A DNA stretch of 64,000 nucleotides, from assembly GCA_937952305.1 (NCBI GenBank), contig CALFZO010000052.1, positions 124,001 to 188,000 of the forward strand, read 5' to 3'. Source of the stretch: an uncultured Anaerolineales bacterium. GTDB lineage: Bacteria > Chloroflexota > Anaerolineae > Anaerolineales > UBA6663. The notes under the pieces were generated by a model. That model saw nothing but the letters and a program-made list of their open reading frames with translations. It was not told the DNA's origin and searched no databases. The position numbers and the translations under genes are program-made. Below, piece after piece: positions 11,262 to 21,000 of the stretch; positions within the stretch are counted from its first letter, which is position 1; each line of letters starts with the position of its first letter.

Positions 11262-12158
11262 ATGCGTATCACCATCCTCGGCACCGGCGCCATGGCGTGC
11301 CTGTTCGGAGCCCGGCTGGCCGCGGTTGCGCCGCGCGCCATCACCCTGGTCGGCACCTGGCCGGACGGGCTGGCTGCCATCCGCCGCCGCGGCGTCGTGC
11401 TGACCGAGCCGCTGGCCACGCACGCCTACCCCGCCCAGGTGGCGCTGCTCGGCCAGCCTCTGCCGCCAGCCGAGATCGTGCTGGTGCTGGTGAAGGCCTG
11501 GCAGACCGACGCGGTGGCGCCTTACCTGGCGGATCTGGTGAGGCCGGACGGCGTCGTCATCAGCCTGCAGCAAAGCCTGGGCAACGTCGAGAAGCTCGGC
11601 CCGCAGGCCTGCCTGGGCGTCACCGAGCTCAGCGCCACCCTGCTGGAGCCCGGCTACGCGCGCTGCGATGACGAGCGCCCCACCTTCCTGGCCGCGCCGG
11701 AGTGGGCCGTGGAGGTCTTCCGCCACGCCGGCCTGGACGTGGTCGGAATCACGGCCGAGCGCGCCTTCGGCCTGCTGTGGGGCGCCCTGTCGATGCGCTG
11801 CGCGCTGGAACCCTTGAGCGCCCTCCTGCAGTTGCCTTACGGCGAACTGCTGCGGCGCAAGGACGCCCTGACCCTGCTGGACCGGGCCGCGACCGAGTGC
11901 GCGATGGTGGCCTGGGCCGAGCGCCTGCCGCTGCCCTTCGCCGACCCGCTTTTCTCGGTGCGCCATGCCGCCGAGACGCTGGCCGAGCGCGAGGCGCCGA
12001 TGCTGCACGACCTGCGGCGCGGCACCCCCACCGAGATTGACGCCCTCAACGGCGCCGTGGTGCGCGCCGCCAACCAACTGGGCGTGCACGCCACCGTCAA
12101 CGAGATTCTGTGGCGCCAGATCCGCGCGCTGTCCATCGACCCCCAACCCCGCCCGTGA
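11262..12158 (+). CDS. Ketopantoate reductase-like protein (ApbA/PanE family), catalytic residues changed
   Basis: PanE enzymes reduce 2-dehydropantoate to pantoate with NADPH. The 298-residue protein starts MRITILGTGAMACLFGARL (NADP-binding GxGxxx). Its C-terminal block MLHDLRRGTPTEIDALNGAV is typical of the family. The usual catalytic Lys and nearby Asn (E. coli K176, N180, in KLAVNCVINPLTA) align here with LSMRCALEPLSALL, which has neither. It may therefore be a relative acting on another 2-oxoacid, or an inactive copy. The ATG at 11262 is preferred over an upstream start at 11157, which would overlap the tRNA terminator. Confidence 0.72.
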   Translation: MRITILGTGAMACLFGARLAAVAPRAITLVGTWPDGLAAIRRRGVVLTEPLATHAYPAQVALLGQPLPPAEIVLVLVKAWQTDAVAPYLADLVRPDGVVISLQQSLGNVEKLGPQACLGVTELSATLLEPGYARCDDERPTFLAAPEWAVEVFRHAGLDVVGITAERAFGLLWGALSMRCALEPLSALLQLPYGELLRRKDALTLLDRAATECAMVAWAERLPLPFADPLFSVRHAAETLAEREAPMLHDLRRGTPTEIDALNGAVVRAANQLGVHATVNEILWRQIRALSIDPQPRP

Positions 12159-12160
12159 CC

Positions 12161-12207
12161 CTGGTCCCATGACCAGCCTCTGATGACGATGGTCACTGTT
12201 CTTTTTT
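12161..12207 (+). terminator. Possible terminator after the PanE-like gene
   Basis: A short hairpin, CTGGTC-CCAT-GACCAG (12161-12176), is followed some 20 bases later by a T-rich run. The stem and T-run are not adjacent, so this is only a candidate. Confidence 0.3.
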
Positions 12208-12291
12208 ATCCAGGCGCATAGAGTCAGAGACGACGCCCCAGTTGTCCGATCCAGGGGGACCGCTATCCGCCCACCTCCAGGGGGAGTTGCC

Positions 12292-14604
12292 ATGCCTCAC
12301 GCCCGCCTCTTGCGCCTCCTCGGCGCAGTATGCCTGCTCGTGCCTCTCACCGCGAACGTGCCGGCCGCCGGGCCGGTCCAAGCCACCGGCCCACAGGCGG
12401 CCGGCGCCTGGTACGTCGCCACAACCGGCAGCGACGCCGCCAACTGCGCCACGCCGGCCACCCCCTGCGCGACGATCAACGCCGCCATCGGCAAGGCCGC
12501 CGGCGGCGACACGGTCTATGTTGCCGCTGGCACTTACACGGGAACCGGCGACCAGGTAGTGCTGGTTGACCGCAGCCTGACCCTTTCCGGCGGGTGGGCG
12601 GACGACTTTACGGCGCAGACTGCTCATTCCATCGTGGACGGTGAATTGACGCGGCGCGGCCTGGTGACGACATCCGGCACGCATGTGCGCGTAGAACAGT
12701 TCCACATCCGAGGCGGCTACGGCGTTAATATTGCCCCATACCACTATCGCGGCGGCGGAATCTACAGTGCCAGCGAGCTTGAGTTAGATCGTAGCATCGT
12801 GAGCGACAGCACGAGCCTAGGGGGTGCCGGTCTTTTCATGGCAGACGCGGCCGCCCTGACCATGACCAGGAGCGTCATCCGCAACAATCTCGCCACGCTG
12901 AATCAAGGTGGGGGCATCGAGTTGAGCGGCGGCACCACGGTCATCCGCGACAGCGCCATTATCTTCAACACAGCTGCCTGCAGCGGCGGCATTCACGGCG
13001 GCGGCGGCCACTTGGTCATTGAGAACACCACTATCAGCGGCAACCGCGCCCTCGGCTTCAAGAATTGCTATGCCTTTGGCGGCGGTCTGGCCGCTAACAT
13101 GCCGGGCGAAGTCTGGCTCTATAACGTGACGATCAGCGACAATTGGGCGGATAGCGCCGGCGGCGGCCTCGTTCTCTCCTCCCTGGAGCCAGGCGAGTTG
13201 CACGCCCAGAACACCATCATTGCCCGAAACGGGAGCCCCATCGGTCCAGATTGCTACACCGATCAGCGTTACTCACCCGATGTCCAAATCGCTTCGGGCG
13301 GATACAACCTGCTACAGTCGGACCGTGACTGCACCGTGCTCTCTTCCAGCGGCGATCAGATCGGCGCCGATCCAAAGCTGCTGGCCGTCGTTCCAGAACT
13401 CGGCTATGCAGCCCTGGCGGCCGATAGCCCTGCCATCGACAGAGGTGCGGTCAGTGCCTGCACTGACCACCTGGGCGCTGCGCTGAACACCGATCAGCGC
13501 GGCGCGAGCCGAGTTGGCCGCTGCGATATTGGCGCGTACGAGTACCACCTCCCCGGTCCGGCTGACCGGATAGTGCCCCTGGAGGCAGCGCCGCGCTCAG
13601 CCTCGATTCTGAGTTTTTTCGGGGCGCCGCTGCAAGTGTTCGCCGTAGACAAAAATGGGAGCCCTGCCGTCAGCGGGGTCGTGGAGTTTCAGGCGCCGAC
13701 CGGCGGGGCAAGCGGCGCGTTCGGTGACACCGGAACTGTGACCACCACAGCGCCGGTCATGTCCGGCATAGCCACTGCCAGCGCCTTCCGCGCCAATTCC
13801 CTCATCGGCAGCTACGTCATCACCGCTTCGTTGAACAACTCGGTGGTGCCGTTCTCGTTGACGAATGAGACGCCGCGCGTCTATCTGCCCGCCTCGGCCC
13901 GCACCTATTGCACCGATTTCTTCGACGATTTCAGTGGGCCGACCACCCGATGGTACACAGGCGACGACGGCTATGGGCTCGTCCACATCGTCGACGCCCA
14001 GTATCGGGTCTATACCTATGCCTCGGACCTGTATTTGATCGCGGCGCCGACCTGCCCGTTTCAGAATTACATGGTCGAGGCCGACGTGCGCTGGGCGGAG
14101 CCAAGTGCCAACAGTTATGGCTTACTCTTCGGCCTAGCTCCATACTGGACGCAGTTCTACTTCCTGGATGTCAATCCCAAATACCAGGGCCTGCGGCTCT
14201 TCCACTATGACGACGCCTCAGGTTTCAGATTGGCGGCCGGCCCCCTCTTCACGAGCTTTATCGCGCCAGAGACACGTTCCAACCGACTGAGCGTGCTGTA
14301 CAAGAATTCTCTGATCTCCGTGACCATCAACGGCGCGTTGATCTTCACCACCTCATCCATGATCAACCCCGGTCTTGCCCGCACCGGTGTCATGGTCCTG
14401 TCCTACGACGATGAGCCCGTGTCCGACGCGCGCTTTGACAACTTCCGCGTCACCGGCATTTATGATGCCGCCCAGGCCACCCGCCTGGAGGCCTTCAGCC
14501 TGCCGGCCTTGCTCCCAGCCGGGCCGGCGCGCCCCCTGCCCGCCGATGTGGATTGGCCGTGGCCAACGTTGGACCAGATCCAGCGCGCCTTCGATTCACG
14601 CTAG
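12292..14604 (+). CDS. Secreted right-handed beta-helix protein with a C-terminal jelly-roll-like domain
   Basis: The 770-residue protein has a signal peptide (basic start, then LLGAVCLLVPLTANVPAAG). WYVATTGSDAANCATPATPC and ATINAAIGKAAGGDTVYVAAG follow, a standard opening of secreted parallel beta-helix (pectate-lyase-like) proteins. Coils rich in GGG, SGN and ISDN run to about residue 400 and end DQRGASRVGRCDIGAYEY. Residues about 430-520 resemble an Ig-like domain. Residues 540-725 look like a LamG/DUF1080-type beta sandwich. No LPxTG or C-terminal helix is seen. AGGGGGAG precedes the ATG. No catalytic site could be identified; surface or extracellular adhesion or polysaccharide binding is a guess. 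Confidence 0.75.
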   Translation: MPHARLLRLLGAVCLLVPLTANVPAAGPVQATGPQAAGAWYVATTGSDAANCATPATPCATINAAIGKAAGGDTVYVAAGTYTGTGDQVVLVDRSLTLSGGWADDFTAQTAHSIVDGELTRRGLVTTSGTHVRVEQFHIRGGYGVNIAPYHYRGGGIYSASELELDRSIVSDSTSLGGAGLFMADAAALTMTRSVIRNNLATLNQGGGIELSGGTTVIRDSAIIFNTAACSGGIHGGGGHLVIENTTISGNRALGFKNCYAFGGGLAANMPGEVWLYNVTISDNWADSAGGGLVLSSLEPGELHAQNTIIARNGSPIGPDCYTDQRYSPDVQIASGGYNLLQSDRDCTVLSSSGDQIGADPKLLAVVPELGYAALAADSPAIDRGAVSACTDHLGAALNTDQRGASRVGRCDIGAYEYHLPGPADRIVPLEAAPRSASILSFFGAPLQVFAVDKNGSPAVSGVVEFQAPTGGASGAFGDTGTVTTTAPVMSGIATASAFRANSLIGSYVITASLNNSVVPFSLTNETPRVYLPASARTYCTDFFDDFSGPTTRWYTGDDGYGLVHIVDAQYRVYTYASDLYLIAAPTCPFQNYMVEADVRWAEPSANSYGLLFGLAPYWTQFYFLDVNPKYQGLRLFHYDDASGFRLAAGPLFTSFIAPETRSNRLSVLYKNSLISVTINGALIFTTSSMINPGLARTGVMVLSYDDEPVSDARFDNFRVTGIYDAAQATRLEAFSLPALLPAGPARPLPADVDWPWPTLDQIQRAFDSR

Positions 14605-14614
14605 AATCGGCGGC

Positions 14615-15259
14615 GTGACCGCAGCCGACTACTTCGCCCGCGTCCAGGCCTCGCCCGGCTGGCTGCGCGTGCTGGCCTCTTTCGCGCGCTTCGCGGCCCC
14701 ACAGCCGGGCTGGCGCGCCCTGGACGTGGGCTGCGGCCCCGGCGCCCTGGTGCGCGTCCTGGCCGAGCACGGCTGCCGCGCCGTCGGCATGGACGTGGAC
14801 GCGGCGAGCCTGACCCGCGCCCGCGCGCTGGCGCCCAGCCTCGCTTTTCTCCGCGCCGAGGCCGCCGCCCTGCCTTTTCCGGACGGCGCCTTCGACCTGG
14901 TGACCGCGACCAACGTCCTGTTTCTGCTGCCCGATCCGGCGGCCGGCCTGCGCGCCCTGGCCGGCGTCTGCCGCCCCAGCGGCCGGGTGGCCGTCCTCAA
15001 TCCGTCGCCCCAACTCTCCCGCGCCACGGCTGAGATGCACGCAGACACGGTCGGTCTGACCGGCTTCGAGCGCGAGTCGTTCGTCAATTGGGGCCGCATC
15101 GCCGAGCGCGAGCGCCGTTTCAGCCCGGCGGACCTTCAAACGCTCTTCCAGGGGGCCGGGTTGCAGCCGCCGCAAATTGCGGCGAAAATTGGTCCCGGCC
15201 TGGCGCTCTTCGCCCAAGCGGAGCCGGCGCCCAACCATCAGGCCAAAAGATCTACATAA
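14615..15259 (+). CDS. Class I SAM-dependent methyltransferase
   Basis: The 214-residue protein carries motif I ALDVGCGPGALVRVL, an acidic loop (GMDVDAAS), and motif post-I/IV LPFPDGAFDLVTATNVLFLL, as in UbiE/Methyltransf_11 enzymes. The acceptor is unknown. The GTG at 14615 is used because the fold starts there (TAADYFARVQASPGWLRVL). It lies seven bases after TAGAAT at 14602-14607, so it may be leaderless. It lies ten bases after the stop of the beta-helix gene. Confidence 0.85.
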   Translation: MTAADYFARVQASPGWLRVLASFARFAAPQPGWRALDVGCGPGALVRVLAEHGCRAVGMDVDAASLTRARALAPSLAFLRAEAAALPFPDGAFDLVTATNVLFLLPDPAAGLRALAGVCRPSGRVAVLNPSPQLSRATAEMHADTVGLTGFERESFVNWGRIAERERRFSPADLQTLFQGAGLQPPQIAAKIGPGLALFAQAEPAPNHQAKRST

Positions 15260-15317
15260 CGTCAAGCGCCCGGGCAGTTGGCTTGCACCCAGGGCGGTTG
15301 ACGTGACCGAGGGAAGG

Positions 15318-16757
15318 ATGTTTCTTCGCAAAACGCTCGCTCTGACGATTGCGGGCGCGCTGTTCCTGGCGGCCTGCGGCAGCGGGGCCGGGACGACGGG
15401 AGCGCCGACGCCGGGGGGCGGCTCAAACGACGGTGGGACGACGACCACGGGCACGGATAACGGCTCAACGGATGCCGGTGAGACGCGCTCGGCCGTGATC
15501 TCGGAGCTGCAGAATGACGTCGACGCGCGCCAGACCAGCGCCCTGGACTGGCTGGACGCGCTGGAGGGCGAGCAGATCACGGCCGGCGGCGGCGTCCGCA
15601 CCGGCGACGAGTCGCGCGTCCGCATCGCCACCAGCGACGGCTCGGTCATCCGCATCGCCGCCAACACCGAGTTCCAGTTGGCCGAGTTCTCGCCCCAACC
15701 CACGGACCCGGTGACCCGGTTGAGCATTGAAGCCGGCAAGGTCTGGGTTCAGGTGACCAAAGCCCTGGGCGCAGGCAGCTTCGAGGTGGAGACGCCCAGC
15801 GGTGTGGCGACGGTGCGCGGCTCGCTGATGAGCGTCGAGTACGACCCGGTTGTCGGGCGCGTGCTGGTGACCTGCGCCGAGGGCGAGTGCGAACTGCGCG
15901 ACCGGCTGGGCCAAAACGCCGTCCGCCTGCTGGCCGGCGAGCAGTCTGAGATCGCGGGTCCGGATCAGGGGCCGCTGGCCGCCCGCCGCATGCGGCGGCA
16001 ACAGGTCCGCGAGTGGCTGGACAACTTCCCCGAGGCTCGCGACATCCTGCTGCGGCTGCTGGAGCAGCTGCCCGAGGACGAGACGCCGGCTGCGCCAAGC
16101 GGCTTGGGCGGCACCGGCCAGACGGCGTGTGACCACGCCTACTTCCCGATGCGGCCCGGCGCCACCTGGACTTACCAGAACCCGGACGGCACCTTCACCT
16201 GGACCGTCGAAAGCGTCACGGGCGACGCCGAGCAGGCGACGGCTGTCATGACCTTCCAGACCGGCGCTCTGACTGGCACTTACAACTGGCAGTGCAATGC
16301 CAACGGCCTGGTGTCGTACGACTTCGGCCGGCTCGACTTTGGCCAGCTCGGAACCGTGAGCGAGTTCAGCGTCACCAGCGCCTCGGGCGCCTGGATGCCG
16401 GCGGCCGATCTGCTCACCGTCGGTTACAGCTGGAACAATGTCTACGAGTTGGCCATGAAGTTAACGCTGCCGAGCGGCGCCGGCGAAGGCCAGGGCGCGC
16501 TCAGTCAATCTTCGACCTCGACGGTGACCGGCGCTGACCCCGTCACGGTCGGCGCCTTGACGGTGGACGGCCTGCAGCTTTCGGAGGCGTCAGAGAGCGT
16601 GTTCACCATGAGCATCGGCGGCTTCTCAACGCCGGGTGAGCCGATACAGACCACCAGCGTTATGGTCCTGGCCCGCGGCATTGGGATGGTGTCGTCGACG
16701 TCGACGAGCGACAGTTACACTTCGACCAGCACTCTGGTCAGCTACAGCATTCCATAA
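15318..16757 (+). CDS. FecR-domain lipoprotein
   Basis: The 479-residue protein starts MFLRKTLALTIAGALFLAAC, a lipoprotein signal with lipobox LAAC, then a Gly/Thr-rich linker. Residues about 60-200 form a FecR domain (VRIATSDGSVIRIAANTEF, SFEVETPSGVATVRG). Outside sigma regulation, FecR domains are common in extracytoplasmic proteins as a beta-rich module. The C-terminal half (YFPMRPGATWTYQ onward) is a beta domain found in many uncharacterised lipoproteins. The ATG at 15318 gives the shortest proper signal peptide; an in-frame GTG at 15303 is possible. There is no adjacent TonB receptor or sigma factor, so a FecIR system is unlikely. Confidence 0.8.
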   Translation: MFLRKTLALTIAGALFLAACGSGAGTTGAPTPGGGSNDGGTTTTGTDNGSTDAGETRSAVISELQNDVDARQTSALDWLDALEGEQITAGGGVRTGDESRVRIATSDGSVIRIAANTEFQLAEFSPQPTDPVTRLSIEAGKVWVQVTKALGAGSFEVETPSGVATVRGSLMSVEYDPVVGRVLVTCAEGECELRDRLGQNAVRLLAGEQSEIAGPDQGPLAARRMRRQQVREWLDNFPEARDILLRLLEQLPEDETPAAPSGLGGTGQTACDHAYFPMRPGATWTYQNPDGTFTWTVESVTGDAEQATAVMTFQTGALTGTYNWQCNANGLVSYDFGRLDFGQLGTVSEFSVTSASGAWMPAADLLTVGYSWNNVYELAMKLTLPSGAGEGQGALSQSSTSTVTGADPVTVGALTVDGLQLSEASESVFTMSIGGFSTPGEPIQTTSVMVLARGIGMVSSTSTSDSYTSTSTLVSYSIP

Positions 16758-16857
16758 AAGCATTTTGCCAAGCCCGGCGTAGGGCTTCCGTCAGGTGAGC
16801 GTATTCCGCGCGCCTGTCGGCGAGCGCCGGGCCGCGGTAGCATTAGAGGACGTGTCT

Positions 16858-17316
16858 ATGCAGGCGTTCTGGGCTGAGTACGGTTTCTATCTCTGGGGGT
16901 TGACGACGGCGCTGGCGCTCATCGCGCTGGCGTGGCTGGGTTGGAACACCTTCGGCCAGCCGCCCGATGAAGACGAGGGGGCAGTCGGCGACGCCGACCA
17001 ACTTGAGCCCATCAGCGGCACCCTATCCGAGCAAGTCCAGGAACTGGCCGAGGGCGCTCCGCTGATGCGGGCCTCGCTCGGCCGGGCGCTGCAGTTCGTG
17101 GGGCTGGAGCGCTTTGTGGACACAGCCGGCGCGCCGGCCTTTGCGCTGGCTGTGGCCAACGCCCGCGGCGATGGGTTCGTGCTCTCCAGCAGCGTGCGCG
17201 GCGGGCTGACGGCCAAGGCTCTGACGAGCTGGGGGCCGGCCGCCAAGACGCAGCTCGGCACTGAGGAGCAGCTGGCGGTGACGCGCGCTCGCGCGCAGAT
17301 CGAGCCCGGATCGTAG
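16858..17316 (+). CDS. DUF4446 family membrane-anchored protein
   Basis: The 152-residue protein has one N-terminal transmembrane segment (residues about 10-30, FYLWGLTTALALIALAWLGW), then an acidic linker. Its C-terminal domain, with RALQFVGLERFVD, FALAVANARGDGFVLSSSV and TEEQLAVTRARAQ, matches the DUF4446 pattern seen in Firmicutes and Chloroflexi. Its function is unknown. The start could be ATG 16858 or the GTG six bases earlier, which lies eight bases after TAGCAT at 16838-16843. It is followed by the bactofilin gene. Confidence 0.75.
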   Translation: MQAFWAEYGFYLWGLTTALALIALAWLGWNTFGQPPDEDEGAVGDADQLEPISGTLSEQVQELAEGAPLMRASLGRALQFVGLERFVDTAGAPAFALAVANARGDGFVLSSSVRGGLTAKALTSWGPAAKTQLGTEEQLAVTRARAQIEPGS

Positions 17317-17337
17317 AACGTTTGTTTTGAGCCGGAT

Positions 17338-17365
17338 TTGACAAGGCTCTATGAATCGCTACACT
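17338..17365 (+). promoter_or_regulatory. Bactofilin promoter
   Basis: TTGACA (17338-17343), 16-bp spacer and TACACT (17360-17365), 60 bases before the ATG. Confidence 0.55.
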
Positions 17366-17425
17366 TGGGGCATCACCCAAGTGATCTGACAGCTGCATAC
17401 GCGCTGGTTGAGACAAGGAGTCTCC

Positions 17426-17920
17426 ATGTTCACCTTTCGCCCTGGCAGAAATGCGAATGGGGGCAAGAACGGGAACGGGGCAAGCGGGATAGACGGCCAC
17501 GCCGCTGGGCGCGGTCACACTGACAACGGGCCTAGGAATGGCCATGGTTCCAATGGGCCGGCGGCCAGCGTGATTGGGCCGGGCATCCACTGGAAGGGCG
17601 CCCTCACAGGCGCGGGCGGCATCCGCATCGAAGGCTCGTTCGACGGCACGATCAAGATCAACGGCCCGCTCGTTGTGGCCGAAGGCGCTAAAGTCACGGC
17701 CGACGAGATCCGCGCCAGCGCGGTGTTCGTGGCCGGCACAGTCAAGGCCAACATCTTCGCCGAAAAGGTCGAGATCCTGGCCACCGGCCGCATCTACGGC
17801 GACCTGATGACGCGCGCTTTTGCGTCCGAAGAGGGCGCCTTCCTGCGCGGACAGATCGTGATGCAGGACGAGGCCCAGCCCACACCGCAGCCACGCGCCC
17901 TGCCCGCCCTCGGCGACTGA
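17426..17920 (+). CDS. Bactofilin (polymer-forming cytoskeletal protein)
   Basis: Bactofilins form membrane-associated filaments that place cell-wall and polar proteins. The 164-residue protein has a disordered Gly/Asn-rich N-tail to about residue 50. A right-handed beta-helix follows: ALTGAGGIRIEGSFDGTIKI, LVVAEGAKVTADEIRA, VFVAGTVKANIFAEKVEIL and GRIYGDLMT, the repeating turns typical of the family. A short Pro-rich tail ends it. The ATG at 17426 has AAGGAG at 17415-17420. It stands alone between its own promoter and terminator. No LytM peptidase partner is visible. Confidence 0.9.
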   Translation: MFTFRPGRNANGGKNGNGASGIDGHAAGRGHTDNGPRNGHGSNGPAASVIGPGIHWKGALTGAGGIRIEGSFDGTIKINGPLVVAEGAKVTADEIRASAVFVAGTVKANIFAEKVEILATGRIYGDLMTRAFASEEGAFLRGQIVMQDEAQPTPQPRALPALGD

Positions 17921-17940
17921 CCGCACCGCGACGCCTCCAC

Positions 17941-17970
17941 GCGCCGGCCCCAAGCCGGCGCTTCTTTTTT
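17941..17970 (+). terminator. Intrinsic terminator of the bactofilin gene
   Basis: Stem GCGCCGGC/GCCGGCGC with loop CCCAA, followed by TTCTTTTTT. Confidence 0.85.
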
Positions 17971-18042
17971 CTCCGGCCGGCCGCGCCAGTCCGCAATTCT
18001 ACTGACCACGACCCGGCAAGATGGCCGAGGCCGCTGAATCAC

Positions 18043-18071
18043 AAAGCCTCCGCCTGAACCGCGGAGGCTTT
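18043..18071 (-). terminator. Terminator of the alpha-2-macroglobulin gene
   Basis: Perfect 11-bp stem (AAAGCCTCCGC / GCGGAGGCTTT) with a 7-nt loop, just beyond the minus-strand stop at 18096. The arms give short T-runs on both strands. Confidence 0.65.
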
Positions 18072-18095
18072 GCGTTGTGGGCGGTCCTGAGACGG

Positions 18096-21000
18096 TTACG
18101 GCGTGATGGTGAACACCGCACCGTCGCCGCGCCCGAAGACTTCGGGGAAGTACAGCTCGTGCGCCGAGGGCGGGATCACCTGGTAGATGCCCGGCCGCGA
18201 GGCGTGCAGGACGTACGTATACTCGTAGGTCCCGCGCGGCAGATAAGTGGCGAACAGCGCCACCTTCTCGTCTCGGATCTCGGTCTGGGAGAACCACCAC
18301 CAGCCCCAGCCGTAGTAGAACGGGTCCGCCGGATTGAGCTCAGGCGCCTGGCCGACGACGGAGGTCGTCAACAGGCTGGTGTCCACGGGCTCGGTGCCGG
18401 CCGGGATCGGGTCTTCCAGGGCCACATAGTACAGGTCGTTCGGCGCGATCAGCGTTACGGTGACGCGGATGTCCTGGCCGGCCTGGGCCGAAGTGATCGG
18501 CGGGCAGGCCGGCTGGTCCGCGCCGCCGCAGTCGTCGCTGACGAGCGTGTAGGTCCGGCCCACCACAGCGCCGCGGCTGACAGCGCGCACATCGGCGACG
18601 GGCAGGAACAGGTTGAGGTGGGCCGTGTAGTACAGGCGCCCAGCGCCGGCGCCGCGCTCGAAGATCAGGCGGTTGGCCTGGTCCTGGAGCAGCTCGCCGA
18701 CGGCCACGCGCGTGGTCTGGGTCTCACGCAGATTGTCGGCGCTGGCTTTGTCGGCCAGCAGCACGTTGCCGTTGAGCGTGATGCGGTAGTTGTAATCGGC
18801 CTGGAGCTCGCCGGTGACGTCCATCCACTCGGTCAGCGCCAGCACGGACCAGACCGTTTCCTGGCGCGTCTCCCAGTACTGGGCGGTGCGCGCCGACATC
18901 AGCCAGCGCACGACGTTGGCGTTGAGCTGGTTCTCCGGGTCGAGGCGCGCCAGCGCCAGCAGCACGATCGCGGTCGAGCGCGTGTCGGTGTTCAGGTTCC
19001 ACCAATCGCGCTGGGCTTCCTCCCAGTGCGCGCCGGTGGCCGACAGGATGGCGGCGTTGTTCAGGTCAGACAGCAGCCCGCGCAGGCGGGTGTCACCGCC
19101 ATCCACGCGCTGCAGGGTGAGCGCCAACAGCGCGCGCGCGTAGCTGTCCAGCCGGTCACGGGCCTCGTACAACGTGATGGTGGCGCTGGTGTCGCCCAGG
19201 CCGGCTTCGGCCAGCACGTAGAGCAGGAAGGCCTGCCGGTTGAGACGCCAAGCCTCGTCGGCTGGCACTGCGGCGGGCGTGAGCAGCTGGCCGGCCAGGT
19301 AGGAAGCCGCGCTGCTGAGCGAGCCCTCGTTGACCGGGAAGCCGGCGTCCCGGGCCTGGCTCAGCCCGAACAAGGCATAGGCCGTCAGCCAGGGGTTGGA
19401 CTCTTCGCTGCCCCACCAGCCCCAGCCGCCGTCGACGTTCTGGCGCGCGCTCAGCTTCTGGACGGCCGAGCTGACCAGGTCTTTGAGCTTGGCCGCCAGC
19501 TCGGCGTCCGGCAGGTTCAGGCGCTGGAAGGCGCGGTAAGTCACCACGTTGGGCAGGAAGCTGGAGACGATGGCCTCGCTGGTGTCGTAGTCCGGCTCCT
19601 TCAGGTAGTCAAGCGCGGGCGTGGTGGCGGCCGCCAGCGAGGGCGCCACGGCCACGGTCAGGTCGCCCTGCGTCACGTCGTAGCGGCGCGGCAGGCTGAT
19701 GGCCTCCAGGCGCGGCGTGGCATCCGTCAGCTCGCCGGCCGTGCCCACGGTCTCCGGGGCCGAGTACTTAAGGATCGGCAGGCGCTGCTCCGGCGGCCGG
19801 CCCAGGGTCGGCTTGGACGAGTCACGCAGGCCGCCGCCCTCGGCCGTGAAGGTCAGGTCGGCGTAGTCACCGTCCCCGGCCGTGACGTTCCAGGTCACTT
19901 CCACCCGGCCGTTGGCGGGCACGGTCACGGACTGGCGGTCCGGCGACGTGAGCGTGACGCCCTGCCCAGCCAGCGTCGCGGTCACTTCCAGGTCGGCCGC
20001 GGTGTTGTTGTTGATGACGGCCGCCAGCTCGGCCTGGTCGCCGGCGACGAAGAAGCGCGGCGTCACCGGCCGGATGAGCAGATCTTTCGTGGCGACGATG
20101 TCCACGGTGCCCTGGCCCACCAGCGTCGCGGCGCTGACGCCGCGCGCGTCCAGGCGCCAGGTGGTCAGGTTATCCGGCAGCGTGACGCTGAAGGTCGCTT
20201 CGCCGGCGGCGTTGGTGGTGACGACGGCCTGCCAGTAGGCGGTATCCAGGAAGTTGGAACGGACCTCGTCGAAGCCGGCCTCGGCGCCGCCGCCGCCGCC
20301 CTTGGCGCGGGCGGCCTCCACGTTCAAGCGGTCTACCGAACGGGTCAGGCCGGAGGCGGTGCGCACGCCCAGGCCGCGCTCGCCGTAGAAGGCGTCCAGG
20401 ATCGGGCTGGAGTTGGGCGCGGACAGCTGCAGCACGGCCAGGTCCACCAGCCCCACCGAGAATTCGCCCTGCACCGGCCGGCCCTGATAGTCCACGGCCT
20501 TAAGCGTGTAGTTGACGGTCTCGCGCGGGCCGACCTTGGTCTTGTCCGGGGTGAGCGTGAGGCTGAGGGCCTGCTGCTCCGGGCTCACCGTCAGCTTGAC
20601 CAGGCCGAGCTTGAAGGCCGGCGCCGGGTTGTTGGCGTCCACGCCCTTCATCAGCGTCACCGAGACGAAGACGTTGGGCGCGTAGTCGGCCGTGATGGGC
20701 AGACGGTAGACGGCGCTGTTGTTGGCCAGCGGGACGACGTCGTATGTGAGCACGCCGGCGCGCTCGACCGTGATAAGCGCCAGGGCCTCGCCCTGGAACG
20801 GGGACGGGATCAGGATCTCGGCGGTGTCGCCGGGCCGGTAGTCACGGCGGTCAGCCACCAGCGTGATCCGGTCGTCGTTACGCTGGCGCCAGGTGACGTA
20901 TTCGTTGCCGGCCGCCATCACCCACACGTACGTGGCGGACTTCACCGTACGCCCGCCGCCGTCGACGCCGGTCACCAGGATCTTGTAGGTGCCGCCGGCC

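Noticed and set aside
15318..16757. FecR lipoprotein as part of a FecIR iron-signalling system
   Set aside because: No sigma gene or TonB receptor is next to it, and the protein is a lipoprotein with a FecR module instead of a transmembrane anti-sigma factor.
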